A stretch of 64,000 nt of DNA from Achromobacter xylosoxidans (lineage in GTDB: Bacteria; Pseudomonadota; Gammaproteobacteria; Burkholderiales; Burkholderiaceae_B). The translations under genes were made by a program, and so were the position numbers. Each line of letters opens with the position of its first letter. Position 1 is the stretch's first letter. Below the pieces are notes generated by a model that saw only the letters and a list, made by a program, of their open reading frames with translations, was not told the origin of the DNA and made no database searches. Shown here piece by piece: positions 52,108 to 61,815 of the stretch. Location: contig NZ_LN831029.1 of NCBI RefSeq assembly GCF_001457475.1, forward strand, positions 1,302,001-1,366,000, given 5' to 3'.

Positions 52108-52241
52108 AGCGGCGGTTCCCCGCGGGCTCGCCGGGCCTGGCGCCGCAGGCCGGTTCCCGGCCTGGCCGCCAGGGCGGAGGGCGGCCGGACATGTTGTAAT
52201 ACTGGCTTGATTTCCTTGCCGTCTTCCCCCATCTGCTGCCA

Positions 52242-53577
52242 ATGAGCAACGATCTCTTCGCGGCCGATCCCGCCCATCGGCCTTACGTGCCCCTGGCCGA
52301 GCGCCTGCGTCCGCGCACGCTGGCCGACGTCGTCGGCCAGTCGCACCTGCTGGGGCCGGACAAGCCGCTGCGCGTGGCATTCGAGTCGGGCCGCCCGCAT
52401 TCCATGATCTTCTGGGGCCCGCCGGGCGTGGGCAAGACCACCTTGGCGCGCCTCATGGCCGACGGCTTCGACGCCCAGTTCATCGCCATTTCCGCCGTCC
52501 TGGGCGGCGTCAAGGACATCCGCGACGCCGTCACCGTGGCGCAGGTGGCGCAGGGGCAGGGCCGCCGCACCATCCTGTTCGTCGACGAAGTGCACCGCTT
52601 CAACAAGGCGCAGCAGGACGCGTTCCTGCCCTACGTCGAAAGCGGGCTGTTCACCTTCATCGGCGCCACCACCGAGAACCCCTCGTTCGAGGTCAACTCG
52701 GCGTTGCTGTCGCGCGCCCGCGTCTACGTGCTGCAGTCGCTCACGCCCGAGGAACTGCAGCAATTGGTCGACCGCGCCATCACGGCGTTCAACGACGGCC
52801 ACGAGGAGGACGCGCGCATCCACATCGACGCCGACGCGCGCGAACAGCTGGCGGCCTGGGCCGACGGCGACGCGCGCCGGCTGATCAGCGCGGTCGAGGT
52901 GGTGGCCGAATCGGCCCAGGCCGCCGGCCGCGACACGGTCGACGCGGCCTGGCTCGAGATCTCGCTGTCGCAGAACCTGCGGCGTTTCGACAAGGGCGGC
53001 GACGCCTTCTACGACCAGATCAGCGCGCTGCACAAGTCGGTGCGCGGCTCCAATCCCGACGCCGCGCTGTACTGGTTCTGCCGCATGATCGACGGCGGCG
53101 CCGATCCCAAGTACCTGGCGCGCCGGCTGGTGCGCATGGCGGTCGAGGACATCGGCCTGGCCGACCCGCGCGCCACCGACCTGGCGGTCAACGGCGCCGA
53201 CATCTACGAACGGCTGGGCTCGCCCGAAGGCGAGCTGGCGCTGGCCCAGGCGGTGGTCTACATGGCCTGCGCGGCCAAGTCCAACGCCGTCTACAACGCC
53301 TACAACCAGGCGCGCAAGTTCGCCGCCGAGCATGGCAGCGCGCCGGTGCCAATCCATCTGCGCAATGCGCCCACCAAGCTGATGAAACAATTGGGCCATG
53401 GCAAGGCCTACCGCTATGCCCACGACGAGCCGCACGGCTACGCCGCGGACGAGCAATATTTCCCCGATGGGCTCAAGCCTTCCTTCTACCGGCCGACCGA
53501 TCGCGGCCTGGAGGCTAAAATCCAGCAGAAGTTGGCATTCCTGCGCGAGCTGGACGCGCAGGAACGCGCCAAGAAAC

Positions 53578-53582
<5 letters not shown>
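52242..53582 (+). CDS. rarA: Replication-associated recombination protein A
   Basis: A 446-residue AAA+ ATPase of the RarA/MgsA/WRNIP1 family, related to clamp-loader subunits. Walker A is GPPGVGKTT (about 65-73), Walker [11 protein letters not shown], sensor 1 [10 protein letters not shown], and the C-terminal tetramerisation domain includes [19 protein letters not shown]. It acts at stalled replication forks. It is directly followed by serS (42 bp), a conserved neighbour. Confidence 0.95.
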
Positions 53583-54971
<1,389 letters not shown>

Positions 54972-54994
54972 CCCTGGCTGGAGCAATCCGCAAA

Positions 54995-55028
54995 TAAAAA
55001 ACGGAGCCCGCGGGCTCCGTTTTTTATT
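54995..55028. terminator. Bidirectional terminator after serS
   Basis: AAAAAACGGAGCCC-GC-GGGCTCCGTTTTTT, a perfect palindrome with A- and T-runs on both sides. Confidence 0.95.
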
Positions 55029-55271
55029 GTTCGCCAGGACCGGGCACGCCACTTGCTGATTATGCAAGTCGACCACACGGCGGATGGGGCGGGAAGTCCG
55101 GCCTATTTATGATCGAGACATATTTCTGTCGCGTCCGTGGATTATGTTGGCGGCGTGACTGCCTGATTTTGATGTGAGCAATTGTGTATTTTCAATAAAA
55201 GGGCCAGATAGTTCGGCACAATACATCTGCGTTTTACACGCCTCATTCACACATATAACAAGGAGTTGTCC
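55029..55271. other. Gene-free stretch after serS
   Basis: Relatively A+T-rich from about 55100 on. It must hold the promoter for the small gene at 55272, but no hexamer pair is clearly best. No tRNA cloverleaf was found. Confidence 0.4.
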
Positions 55272-55520
55272 ATGACTTCAAGAATGATTGGAGATTTTCG
55301 GGTGAGATGCGCTGTGAGTCAGGATGACGAGCAGGGCTACCGCGTGCAGATATGGACCCGCCGGGTAGGCGGAACCGCACCGGAAAAATGCTGGACCGTG
55401 CCGGGGCAGGCGCCGTTCGCAAGCCTGGACGAAGCGGAACAGGAAAGCCGGCAACTGTTTGAAGAAATCAACGGCGTTCGTTTCAACGGTGAACCGGAGT
55501 TTGCTCATGCGTCCGCATAA
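55272..55520 (+). CDS. Small hypothetical protein
   Basis: An 82-residue soluble protein, MTSRMIGDFRVRC followed by a basic, Trp-containing beta-like part (YRVQIWTRRV) and an acidic helix (LDEAEQESRQLFEEINGVRF). I do not recognise the family. AAGGAG lies 6 nt before the ATG at 55272, a clear start signal; an in-frame TTG at 55266 is too close to it. It overlaps the next small frame by 14 bp. Confidence 0.7.
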   Translation: MTSRMIGDFRVRCAVSQDDEQGYRVQIWTRRVGGTAPEKCWTVPGQAPFASLDEAEQESRQLFEEINGVRFNGEPEFAHASA

Positions 55521-55668
55521 TGGTTGGTGGCGGGCGTCGAGCGCGCCGCGCCGCTGGATCGATCTCGTCCAGGAATCGCCGCGTTGGGCTGTTGCCAAGC
55601 CCAATCCGGCGTCGCAGCAACCGCCCGCCGTCGTGACGGGCAAGTCCGTCCAGGTCCCCACGACCTGA
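55507..55668 (+). CDS. 53-residue basic hypothetical protein
   Basis: The ATG at 55507 lies within the end of the previous gene with CGGAG at a 7-nt spacing. The product is basic and Trp-rich at the start (MRPHNGWWRASSAPRRW) and Pro-rich at the end. There is no recognised domain. A terminator follows at 55705. Overlap and start signal support translation, but composition alone would not. Confidence 0.4.
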   Translation: MRPHNGWWRASSAPRRWIDLVQESPRWAVAKPNPASQQPPAVVTGKSVQVPTT

Positions 55669-55704
55669 CACGATTCCCGCCGGGCACCGGAAATTGCCCC
55701 GCAG

Positions 55705-55740
55705 GAAAAAAGGCCACTCCTGGGAGTGGCCTTTGTTTTT
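55705..55740. terminator. Terminator between convergent small genes
   Basis: AAAGGCCACTCC-TG-GGAGTGGCCTTT, preceded by A-run and followed by TGTTTTT. It works in either direction. Confidence 0.9.
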
Positions 55741-55755
55741 CGTGCCGTCGCGGGA

Positions 55756-56094
55756 TCAACGATGCCAGCCGCCGCGACCGTGGTAATAGCCTCGATCGGG
55801 ACCACGCCAATGGCCTCGATGGCCGCCCCAGTAGCCGCCCCCGCGGATATAGACCGGGGCGGGGTACACGACCGGCGGCGCGACGTAGACGGGCGCCGGA
55901 CGATAGTAGACCGGGGGCGGCGGCGCGTAGACGGGCGCCGGGGCCACATAGACCGGGGCGGGGGCCGCGTAGACGGGGGCCGGGTAGACCACCCCTGGCA
56001 CGCCAATAGAGATGCCGACGTCGACCCGGGCCAATGCGACGCTGGAGATCAGCAGGCCGGCGGCGCCGACCCCTGCGATTAACCATTTTTTCAT
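55756..56094 (-). CDS. Secreted low-complexity protein rich in P-x-P-V-Y
   Basis: A 112-residue protein. A signal peptide (MKKWLIAGVGAAGLLISSVALA) is followed by VDVGISIGVPGVV and then about eight copies of a (Y/A)-P-A-P-V-Y unit between residues 38 and 85. The tail is Gly/His/Arg/Trp-rich (RGGGYWGGHRGHWRGP onward). It is probably periplasmic or surface-exposed; the His-rich tail could bind metals. AGGTG precedes the ATG at 56094, excluding an in-frame ATG ten codons upstream. Similar proteins occur in related genera, without known function. Confidence 0.8.
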   Translation of the reverse strand: MKKWLIAGVGAAGLLISSVALARVDVGISIGVPGVVYPAPVYAAPAPVYVAPAPVYAPPPPVYYRPAPVYVAPPVVYPAPVYIRGGGYWGGHRGHWRGPDRGYYHGRGGWHR

Positions 56095-56445
56095 GTTGCA
56101 CCTGCCTACTGCGTGACGCAGCAAAGTTGAGTATTCGTTGACGCTATTTTCGACCTTTTCGGCGCGGCGAAGGTAAGCGACCCGTCCTCAATAGCGACAA
56201 TCCGCAACGGTTGCCGCCGTGCCGGCGGCGCCGATGTTGCGCCGCGTCAGCCCGCTCCCACTCTGGCGAACCCAGGGGTGAAATCGACTGAAATAAGGCG
56301 GCGCCGACTTCGGCGAGGCGGCCGAGTTACAGGTAGTCACCATCAGCGCGGGCGGATTCCCCTGTCGGCAACACCGGTACGCCTGCGCCAAGGCGGTGCC
56401 CCGGGGCCGTGCCTCGCTCCGGAGGGTCATTTTCCCGACTTCGCC
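56095..56445. other. Gene-free stretch with a palindrome upstream of the PVY-repeat gene
   Basis: A 13-bp palindrome, CTGCGTGACGCAG (56109-56121), lies 15 bp upstream of the minus-strand ATG at 56094 and could be an operator. The rest is G+C-rich with short hairpins (for example CGGCGC/GCGCCG near 56225). A minus-strand frame at 56188-56430 directly after the ASCH gene is open but has no start signal. Confidence 0.45.
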
Positions 56446-56946
56446 CTAGCGCTCGTCAGGCTGTTGGCAGCGGAATTCGACCACCCAGACCCAGGGATTG
56501 GCGGCCCAGGCATGCGCGCCATAGCGCTCGCACCAGGTCAGGGCGAACGCGGTCTGCAGGGGCACGCCCGGCAACAGCGCCGAGGAGTGATAGAGCGCCT
56601 GCGTGCCTTCGGCCCGCGCATCCGCTTCGGACAATCTCTGCAGGCGCTGGATGCGCACGCCGACCACGACGGCGGTGGCGAAGGGTTTGCCGGATTCATC
56701 CTCGAGGGTGATGCTTTCGCCGGATTTGCCATAAGGGCAACTTATCCAGGGGGAAGTCTTGCGCAACTCGCCCTCGCCTTCCGCGGGACCCATGGCGACC
56801 CACTTCCCGGAATCGGCCGCGTCGGCATACCAGGCGGTTGTCAGCTTGGTGGGCTGCGGTTTGACGATGCGCCGGGTTTGCACTTTATAGCCATCGAGAA
56901 TGGCTTGCTTGAGTGGCTCGCTGAATTGGAGTGCTTGCCTTTTCAT
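56446..56946 (-). CDS. ASCH-domain-like protein of phage type
   Basis: A 166-residue protein. MKRQALQFSEPLKQAILDGY with the following KVQTRRIVKPQP matches the phage-type ASCH opening (LDGxKxQTRRxxKPQP). The middle has CPYGKSGESITLEDESGK and the end WCERYGAHAWAANPWVWVVEF, also typical. ASCH domains are PUA-like and probably bind RNA or modified nucleotides; the function of this subgroup is unknown. It is usually encoded in prophages, yet no other phage gene is visible here. The ATG at 56946 was chosen from the family N-terminus; another in-frame ATG lies at 57081. Confidence 0.78.
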   Translation of the reverse strand: MKRQALQFSEPLKQAILDGYKVQTRRIVKPQPTKLTTAWYADAADSGKWVAMGPAEGEGELRKTSPWISCPYGKSGESITLEDESGKPFATAVVVGVRIQRLQRLSEADARAEGTQALYHSSALLPGVPLQTAFALTWCERYGAHAWAANPWVWVVEFRCQQPDER

Positions 56947-57101
56947 ACCTGTGTTGTTCCCCTCACGTCCGACGCTTGCATACCAATGGTGCTGCGGCCG
57001 CGTCGACACGTGCCAACATGGCGGGCTTTCCGAAACCTCGCATGAAACAGTATGACGCGTCGCAATCGTCGTGTCAGGCAAAGGGTTACTTGTGTGTCTT
57101 T

Positions 57102-57140
57102 TTGAATACGCCCCGGCGTTGTTTGTATACTCGGGGCATG
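57102..57140 (+). promoter_or_regulatory. Promoter placed for a leaderless small mRNA
   Basis: TTGAAT (57102-57107), 18-bp spacer, TATACT (57126-57131), then 6 nt and ATG 57138. This is the best hexamer pair among the leaderless candidates in the window. Confidence 0.55.
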
Positions 57141-57338
57141 AATACTGACCTGCATGATCTCAAGCCCGGTTACTACTGGTACACCATGGCCAACGACCCG
57201 CTGGCCGTCATCCATATTCACGACGACGGCGGCGCCACGTTGATGGGCACCGACTATCGCCTCAGCGCCGAAGGCGTCGCGGACATGCTCCGCCAGGGCC
57301 AGCGCTTCTTCTGGATCGAACCGCCGCAGCAAGCCTGA
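57138..57338 (+). CDS. Small hypothetical protein
   Basis: A 66-residue soluble acidic protein (MNTDLHDLKPGYYWYTMAND start, then a beta-like VIHIHDDGGATLMGTDY and LRQGQRFFWIEPP). No family recognised. It starts right after a good promoter. It precedes the amidohydrolase gene by 60 bp on the same strand but need not be functionally linked. Confidence 0.65.
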   Translation: MNTDLHDLKPGYYWYTMANDPLAVIHIHDDGGATLMGTDYRLSAEGVADMLRQGQRFFWIEPPQQA

Positions 57339-57398
57339 TCCGGCCGCCGCCCGGATACCCGGCGCATGCAGGCGAGAGGCGAGGCCAAGGACGTCCCC

Positions 57399-58598
57399 AT
57401 GACCGACATGTTGTTAAACGACGTTCGACTGCCCGATGGCGCGGCGGTCGACGTATTGATTTCCCGCGGCCGTATCGAACGCATCGGGCCAAACCTGCAG
57501 GCGCCCGCCGGCGTGGCGCGCGAGCCCGGGGCGGGCGCGCTGCTGTTGCCGGGACTGGTCGAAGGGCACACGCACCTGGACAAGACCACCTGGGATTCTC
57601 CGTGGTACGTGAACCAGGTGGGCCCGGCGCTGACCGACCGCATTGACAATGAACGTGCCTGGCGCGCCGCCAGCGGCCATGACGCTGCCAGCCATTCGCG
57701 CGCGCTGGCGCTGGCCTTCCTGCGTGAAGGCACCACGCGCATCCGCAGCCACGTCGACGTCGATACGGATGCCGGCCTGCGTCACCTGGAGGGCGTGCAC
57801 CGCACGCGCGCGGCGCTGGCCGGCCGGATCGAGATCCAGACCGTGGCGTTTCCGCAATCCGGCCTGCTGGTGCGGCCGGGCACGGCGGCGTTGCTGGACC
57901 GGGCGCTGGCGGAGGGCGCGGACGTGTTGGGCGGACTCGACCCTTGCGCCATCGACCGCGACCCGGCGCAATCGCTCGACGTGCTGTTCGGCCTGGCCGA
58001 CAAGCATGGCAAGCCGCTGGACATCCACCTGCACGAACCGGGTGAACTGGGCGCGTTTTCGCTCGACCTGATTCTGGACCGGGTGCGGGCGCTGGACATG
58101 CGTGGTCGTGTCGTCATCAGCCACGCGTTCTGCCTGGGTGGCGTGGATGCCAGGCGGCTGGATGGCCTGCTCAAGCGCCTGGCGGCGCTGGACGTGGCGC
58201 TGCTGACCACCGCGCCGCCGTCGCGGCCGGTGCCGCCGCTGCGCGCCTGTCGCGACGCCGGCGTGACGCTGTTCGGCGGCAACGACGGCATCCGCGATAC
58301 CTGGACGCCCTATGGCAGCCCCGACATGCTGGCGCGCGCCATGATGATCGGCCTGCGCAACGACCTGCGCCGCGACGACGAGATCGGCTGGGTCTTCGAC
58401 TGCGTCAGCACCGCCGCGGCCCGCGCCTGCGGATTCGCGCACTACGGGCTGGAGTCCGGCGCGCGCGCCGACCTGGTGCTGGTGGCGGCGAGCGGCGTGG
58501 CCGAAGCCGTGGCGCAACGCGCGCCGCGCCGCCTGGTGATCTCGGGCGGCAAGGTGGTGGCGCGCGATGGCCGCTTGCTGGATGGCGCGGCGGCGTAG
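57399..58598 (+). CDS. Amidohydrolase of the cytosine-deaminase-like group
   Basis: A 399-residue metal-dependent hydrolase. Metal-site residues are His57 and His59 in GHTHLDKT, followed by SHVDVD, HLHEPGE, VISHAF and the Asp in GGNDGIRDTW. HTHLDK is the cytosine deaminase/N-isopropylammelide-type signature, which acts on ring or open-chain C-N bonds. The actual substrate is not determined. ATG 57399 follows AAGG; an in-frame ATG at 57366 is less likely. It is convergent with the LysR gene and lies at the edge of the acid-sugar island. Confidence 0.85.
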   Translation: MTDMLLNDVRLPDGAAVDVLISRGRIERIGPNLQAPAGVAREPGAGALLLPGLVEGHTHLDKTTWDSPWYVNQVGPALTDRIDNERAWRAASGHDAASHSRALALAFLREGTTRIRSHVDVDTDAGLRHLEGVHRTRAALAGRIEIQTVAFPQSGLLVRPGTAALLDRALAEGADVLGGLDPCAIDRDPAQSLDVLFGLADKHGKPLDIHLHEPGELGAFSLDLILDRVRALDMRGRVVISHAFCLGGVDARRLDGLLKRLAALDVALLTTAPPSRPVPPLRACRDAGVTLFGGNDGIRDTWTPYGSPDMLARAMMIGLRNDLRRDDEIGWVFDCVSTAAARACGFAHYGLESGARADLVLVAASGVAEAVAQRAPRRLVISGGKVVARDGRLLDGAAA

Positions 58599-58612
58599 GC
58601 GCCGCCTGGCCG

Positions 58613-59491
58613 TCAGCGTTGCGCCGCCGCCTGATCCTCGGCCAGTTCCACGAATACCCGCATCAATTCGGAGCGCACCCCCGAGCGCGGCCAGATCGCG
58701 CCGACCGTGCGCACCGGACAGGGCGCCGGTAGCGGCCAGCGCTTGACCGGCGCCGACACACCCGTGGTGGCCCAGTCGGGCAGTAGCGCCACTCCCAGCC
58801 CCTCCGAGACCAGCTTGGCGATCGAATCGATGCCGTCCAGCTCGAAGCGCACCTGCGGCCGCAGGTCGCGGGCACGCAGGTAGTCGTCGGCCATGCGGCC
58901 GCCCACCACGCTGCGGTCGTAACGGATATAGGGTTCGCGCGCAATCACCGCAAGCGGGTCGCGCACCGGCATGTCGACCGGGGTCACCAGCACCAGCGGC
59001 TCGCGCCGCAGGTCGCGCCAGACGCAGGACTTGGGAATGGCGAACAGCGGATGCACCAGCAGCGCGCCGTCCAGCTCGCCCGACAGCACCTTGCCGTATA
59101 GCAGGGTGGTGGGGGCCGGCTCGATATAGATCTCGATGTGGGGATGGCGCGCCGCCCAGGTGCGCAGCACCGGCGGCATGATGCCGGTGAGCGCGGTGGG
59201 CGTGGCGCCCAGGCGCAGCGGGCCGGCGGGCAGGTCGGACTCGGTGGCCGCCGAACGCAGGTCGCGCAGGTCGCGCAGCACGTTGCGGGCCCGCTCCAGG
59301 ATGCGGGTGCCGGCGGCGGTGGGCTTGACCGTGCGGCCCGAGCGGGCGATCAACGCGCTGCCCATGTCCGCCTCGAGCGCGCGCAGCCGCTGCTGCACCG
59401 TGGCGGGCGTCAGCCCCTGGTGGCGCGCGGCCTGCGCGATGGAGCCCAGCTCCACCACGTGCACATAGGTCTGCAGGAATCTCGATTCCAT
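58613..59491 (-). CDS. LysR family transcriptional regulator
   Basis: A 292-residue LysR regulator. N-terminal HTH (1-60, GSIAQAARHQGLTPATVQQRLRAL) and an effector-binding domain (about 88-290). It is divergent from the enolase-superfamily gene, with about 156 bp between starts, the usual arrangement for control of the adjacent catabolic operon. A T/A-rich stretch at 59500-59560 is the likely operator region. Confidence 0.92.
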   Translation of the reverse strand: MESRFLQTYVHVVELGSIAQAARHQGLTPATVQQRLRALEADMGSALIARSGRTVKPTAAGTRILERARNVLRDLRDLRSAATESDLPAGPLRLGATPTALTGIMPPVLRTWAARHPHIEIYIEPAPTTLLYGKVLSGELDGALLVHPLFAIPKSCVWRDLRREPLVLVTPVDMPVRDPLAVIAREPYIRYDRSVVGGRMADDYLRARDLRPQVRFELDGIDSIAKLVSEGLGVALLPDWATTGVSAPVKRWPLPAPCPVRTVGAIWPRSGVRSELMRVFVELAEDQAAAQR

Positions 59492-59647
59492 CGTCGGGCT
59501 CTAAAAAGATGCTTTTTACATATTCTAAATATGGTTCAAGATAATTGTTTGTTTCTTTGGTGGCGGCAAGAATGCGTCTGAGCGTTGCGCCGGCGCAAGG
59601 CGCGCCGGCCGTGCAACCCGCAATATTCCCCTCATCAGGAGCCAACC

Positions 59648-60775
59648 GTGCCCATCATTGAATCCATCGACGTTTGCGCAGCCGCCGTGCCTTTGGACAA
59701 GGTCACCTCGTTTTCGAACCGCACCGTCTCCACCCGCCACTACGGACTGGTGAAGGTCCGCAGCACCGACGGCATCGAAGGCATCGGCTTCTGCTACGTC
59801 GGCAGCGCCGGCGGCGCAATCTTCGAGGCCGCGGTGCAAAGCCTGCTGGCGCCGGTGCTGCTGGGCAAGGATTCGCACGCGGTCGAGGGGCTGTGGCAGG
59901 CGATGTACCAGGAGGCCCTGCTGCAGGGGCGCCAGGGCACGGTGATGCGCGCGATCAGCGCGCTGGACATCGCGCTGTGGGACCTGAATGCCAAGGCCGC
60001 CGGCCTGCCGCTGCACAAGTTCCTCGGCGCGGTCGAGTTGGAGTCCGTGCCGGCCTACGCCAGTGGCGGTTACTACCTGGACGGCAAGACGCCGCAGCAT
60101 CTGGGCGAGGAAATGGCCAGCTACGTCGCCAAGGGCTTTGCCGCCGTCAAGATGAAGACCGGCCGCCTGTCGCCGCGCGAGGAAGAGGCGCGGCTGAAGG
60201 CGGCGCGCGAGGCCATCGGTCCCGACGTGGAACTGATGATGGACTGCAACAACGCCTGGCAGGACGTGACCCAGGCCATGCAGTACATCCGCCGCTTCGA
60301 GCAGTACGAGCCATACTTCATCGAGGAGCCGTTCGGCCCCGACGATATCGACAGTCACGCCAAGCTGGCGCGCCTGACGCACCTGCCCATCGCCACCGCC
60401 GAGATCGGCTACGGCCGCTGGTACCACAAGGAACTGCTGGACAAGGGCGCGGCCGGCATCCTGCAGACCGACGCCGCGGTGTGTGGCGGCATCACCGAAT
60501 GGAAGCGCATCGCCGCCACCGCCGCCAGCTACGGCGTGGTGGTCTGCCCGCATTGGTTCCACGACGTGCACGCGCCGCTGGTGGCCGCCACGCCCAATGC
60601 GCGCTATGTTGAGTTTTTCTGGGACGACCAGGTCCTGAATTTCCGCAAACTGGTGGATCGCCAACTGAGCCACAAACAGGGCCGTGTGGTGCTGCACCAG
60701 GAGCCGGGGTTGGGATTCGGTTTCGATGAACGCATGGTCGAGCGCTACGGCAAGTGGACCCGCATCGGCCGCTGA
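59648..60775 (+). CDS. Enolase-superfamily dehydratase/racemase (mandelate-racemase subgroup)
   Basis: A 375-residue enzyme with a complete mandelate-racemase-type active site. The base pair K-x-K is Lys168 and Lys170 (VKMKTG). Metal ligands are Asp199 (MMDCNNAW), Glu226 (FIEEPFG) and Glu252 (TAEIGYG). The His-Asp dyad is Asp275 and His302 (CPHWFHD), with Glu322 at the end. Members of this subgroup dehydrate acid sugars or racemise 2-hydroxy acids. The start is GTG 59648 with AGGAG 6 nt upstream. It is followed after 13 bp by a DapA-like gene, the usual next step for 2-keto-3-deoxy acids. Confidence 0.92.
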   Translation: MPIIESIDVCAAAVPLDKVTSFSNRTVSTRHYGLVKVRSTDGIEGIGFCYVGSAGGAIFEAAVQSLLAPVLLGKDSHAVEGLWQAMYQEALLQGRQGTVMRAISALDIALWDLNAKAAGLPLHKFLGAVELESVPAYASGGYYLDGKTPQHLGEEMASYVAKGFAAVKMKTGRLSPREEEARLKAAREAIGPDVELMMDCNNAWQDVTQAMQYIRRFEQYEPYFIEEPFGPDDIDSHAKLARLTHLPIATAEIGYGRWYHKELLDKGAAGILQTDAAVCGGITEWKRIAATAASYGVVVCPHWFHDVHAPLVAATPNARYVEFFWDDQVLNFRKLVDRQLSHKQGRVVLHQEPGLGFGFDERMVERYGKWTRIGR

Positions 60776-60788
60776 CAGGAGAGTCTTC

Positions 60789-61697
60789 ATGAGCACACGC
60801 GCCGCGGACCGGCCGCAAGGCGTCTATTCCCCGGTCCTCACGCCCTTCAACGCGGACCTGTCGCCCAGCGTGCCGCGCTTCGTCGGGCATTGCCGCGCCC
60901 TGCTGGAGCAGGGCGCGGGCCTGGCGATCTTCGGCACCAACTCCGAGGCCAATTCGCTCAGCGTGGCCGAAAAGCGCCAATTGCTGGATGCCTTGCTGGA
61001 AGCCGGGCTGCCGGCCGCGCGCATGATGCCGGGCACCGGCGCCTGCGCGTTGCCGGACGCCGTGGAGCTGACCCGTCATGCCGTCAGCGCGGGCTGCGGC
61101 GGGGTGCTCATGCTGCCGCCGTTCTATTACAAGGGCGTCAGCGACGAGGGCCTGTTCCGCGCCTATGCCCACGTGATCGAACGGGTCGCCGACGAACGCC
61201 TGCGGATCTACCTGTATCACATCCCGCCGGTGTCGGGCGTGCCCATCAGCCAGGGTCTCATCGACCGCCTGCTGGGCGAGTTCCCCGGTATCGTCGCCGG
61301 CATCAAGGACAGTTCGGGCGACTGGGACAACACGGCGGCGATGCTGCGGGACTTCCAGCCGCGCGGCTTCGACGTGTTCGCCGGCACCGAGACCGTCCTG
61401 CTCGAAACCATGCGGGCCGGCGGCGCGGGCTGCATCACCGCCACCGGCAACGTCAACGCCGCGCCCATCGTCGCGCTCTACCGCGCCTGGCGCGAACCCG
61501 ACGCCGAAGCGCGGCAGCGCGCCCTGAACGACACCCGCGCCATTTTCCAGGCCTATCCGATGATCCCGGCCATGAAGGCGGCCATCGCGCAACGACGCAA
61601 TGATCCGGTCTGGGCCACGGTGCGGCCGCCGCTGGTGGAGTTGACCGCCGCGCAGGCGGCGCAACTGGCCCAGCGGCTGGCGGTACCCGCGGCCTGA
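60789..61697 (+). CDS. DapA/NAL family enzyme of the acid-sugar island
   Basis: A 302-residue TIM-barrel enzyme with Schiff-base Lys173 (GIKDSSGDW) and Tyr143 (LYHIPP). The substrate loop reads GTNSEANSLS (49-58) instead of the DHDPS GTTGE, pointing to a non-lysine function such as a 2-keto-3-deoxy acid aldolase or dehydratase. Directly downstream of the dehydratase gene with CAGGAGAG as ribosome binding site. It is a distant paralogue of the gene at 22177-23076. Confidence 0.9.
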   Translation: MSTRAADRPQGVYSPVLTPFNADLSPSVPRFVGHCRALLEQGAGLAIFGTNSEANSLSVAEKRQLLDALLEAGLPAARMMPGTGACALPDAVELTRHAVSAGCGGVLMLPPFYYKGVSDEGLFRAYAHVIERVADERLRIYLYHIPPVSGVPISQGLIDRLLGEFPGIVAGIKDSSGDWDNTAAMLRDFQPRGFDVFAGTETVLLETMRAGGAGCITATGNVNAAPIVALYRAWREPDAEARQRALNDTRAIFQAYPMIPAMKAAIAQRRNDPVWATVRPPLVELTAAQAAQLAQRLAVPAA

Positions 61698-61815
61698 GCC
61701 GCATCGCAGGACGCCGCGTCATCGGCCGGCCACCTTGAGTGGCCGATGGAAGGCGAGGGCGGGCAAGGTTTACCAACAGTCGCCGGGCATGAACCCGGCG
61801 CGCGAGGAGACACGC

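Noticed and set aside
54972..55271. tRNA gene after serS
   Set aside because: No cloverleaf with a conserved T-loop (GGTTCGAAT-like) could be drawn in this stretch or in other gaps.
56188..56430. An 80-codon minus-strand frame right after the ASCH gene, considered as a phage lysis (Rz1-like) gene
   Set aside because: No ribosome binding site, no lipoprotein signal and no recognisable motif. G+C-rich composition explains its openness.
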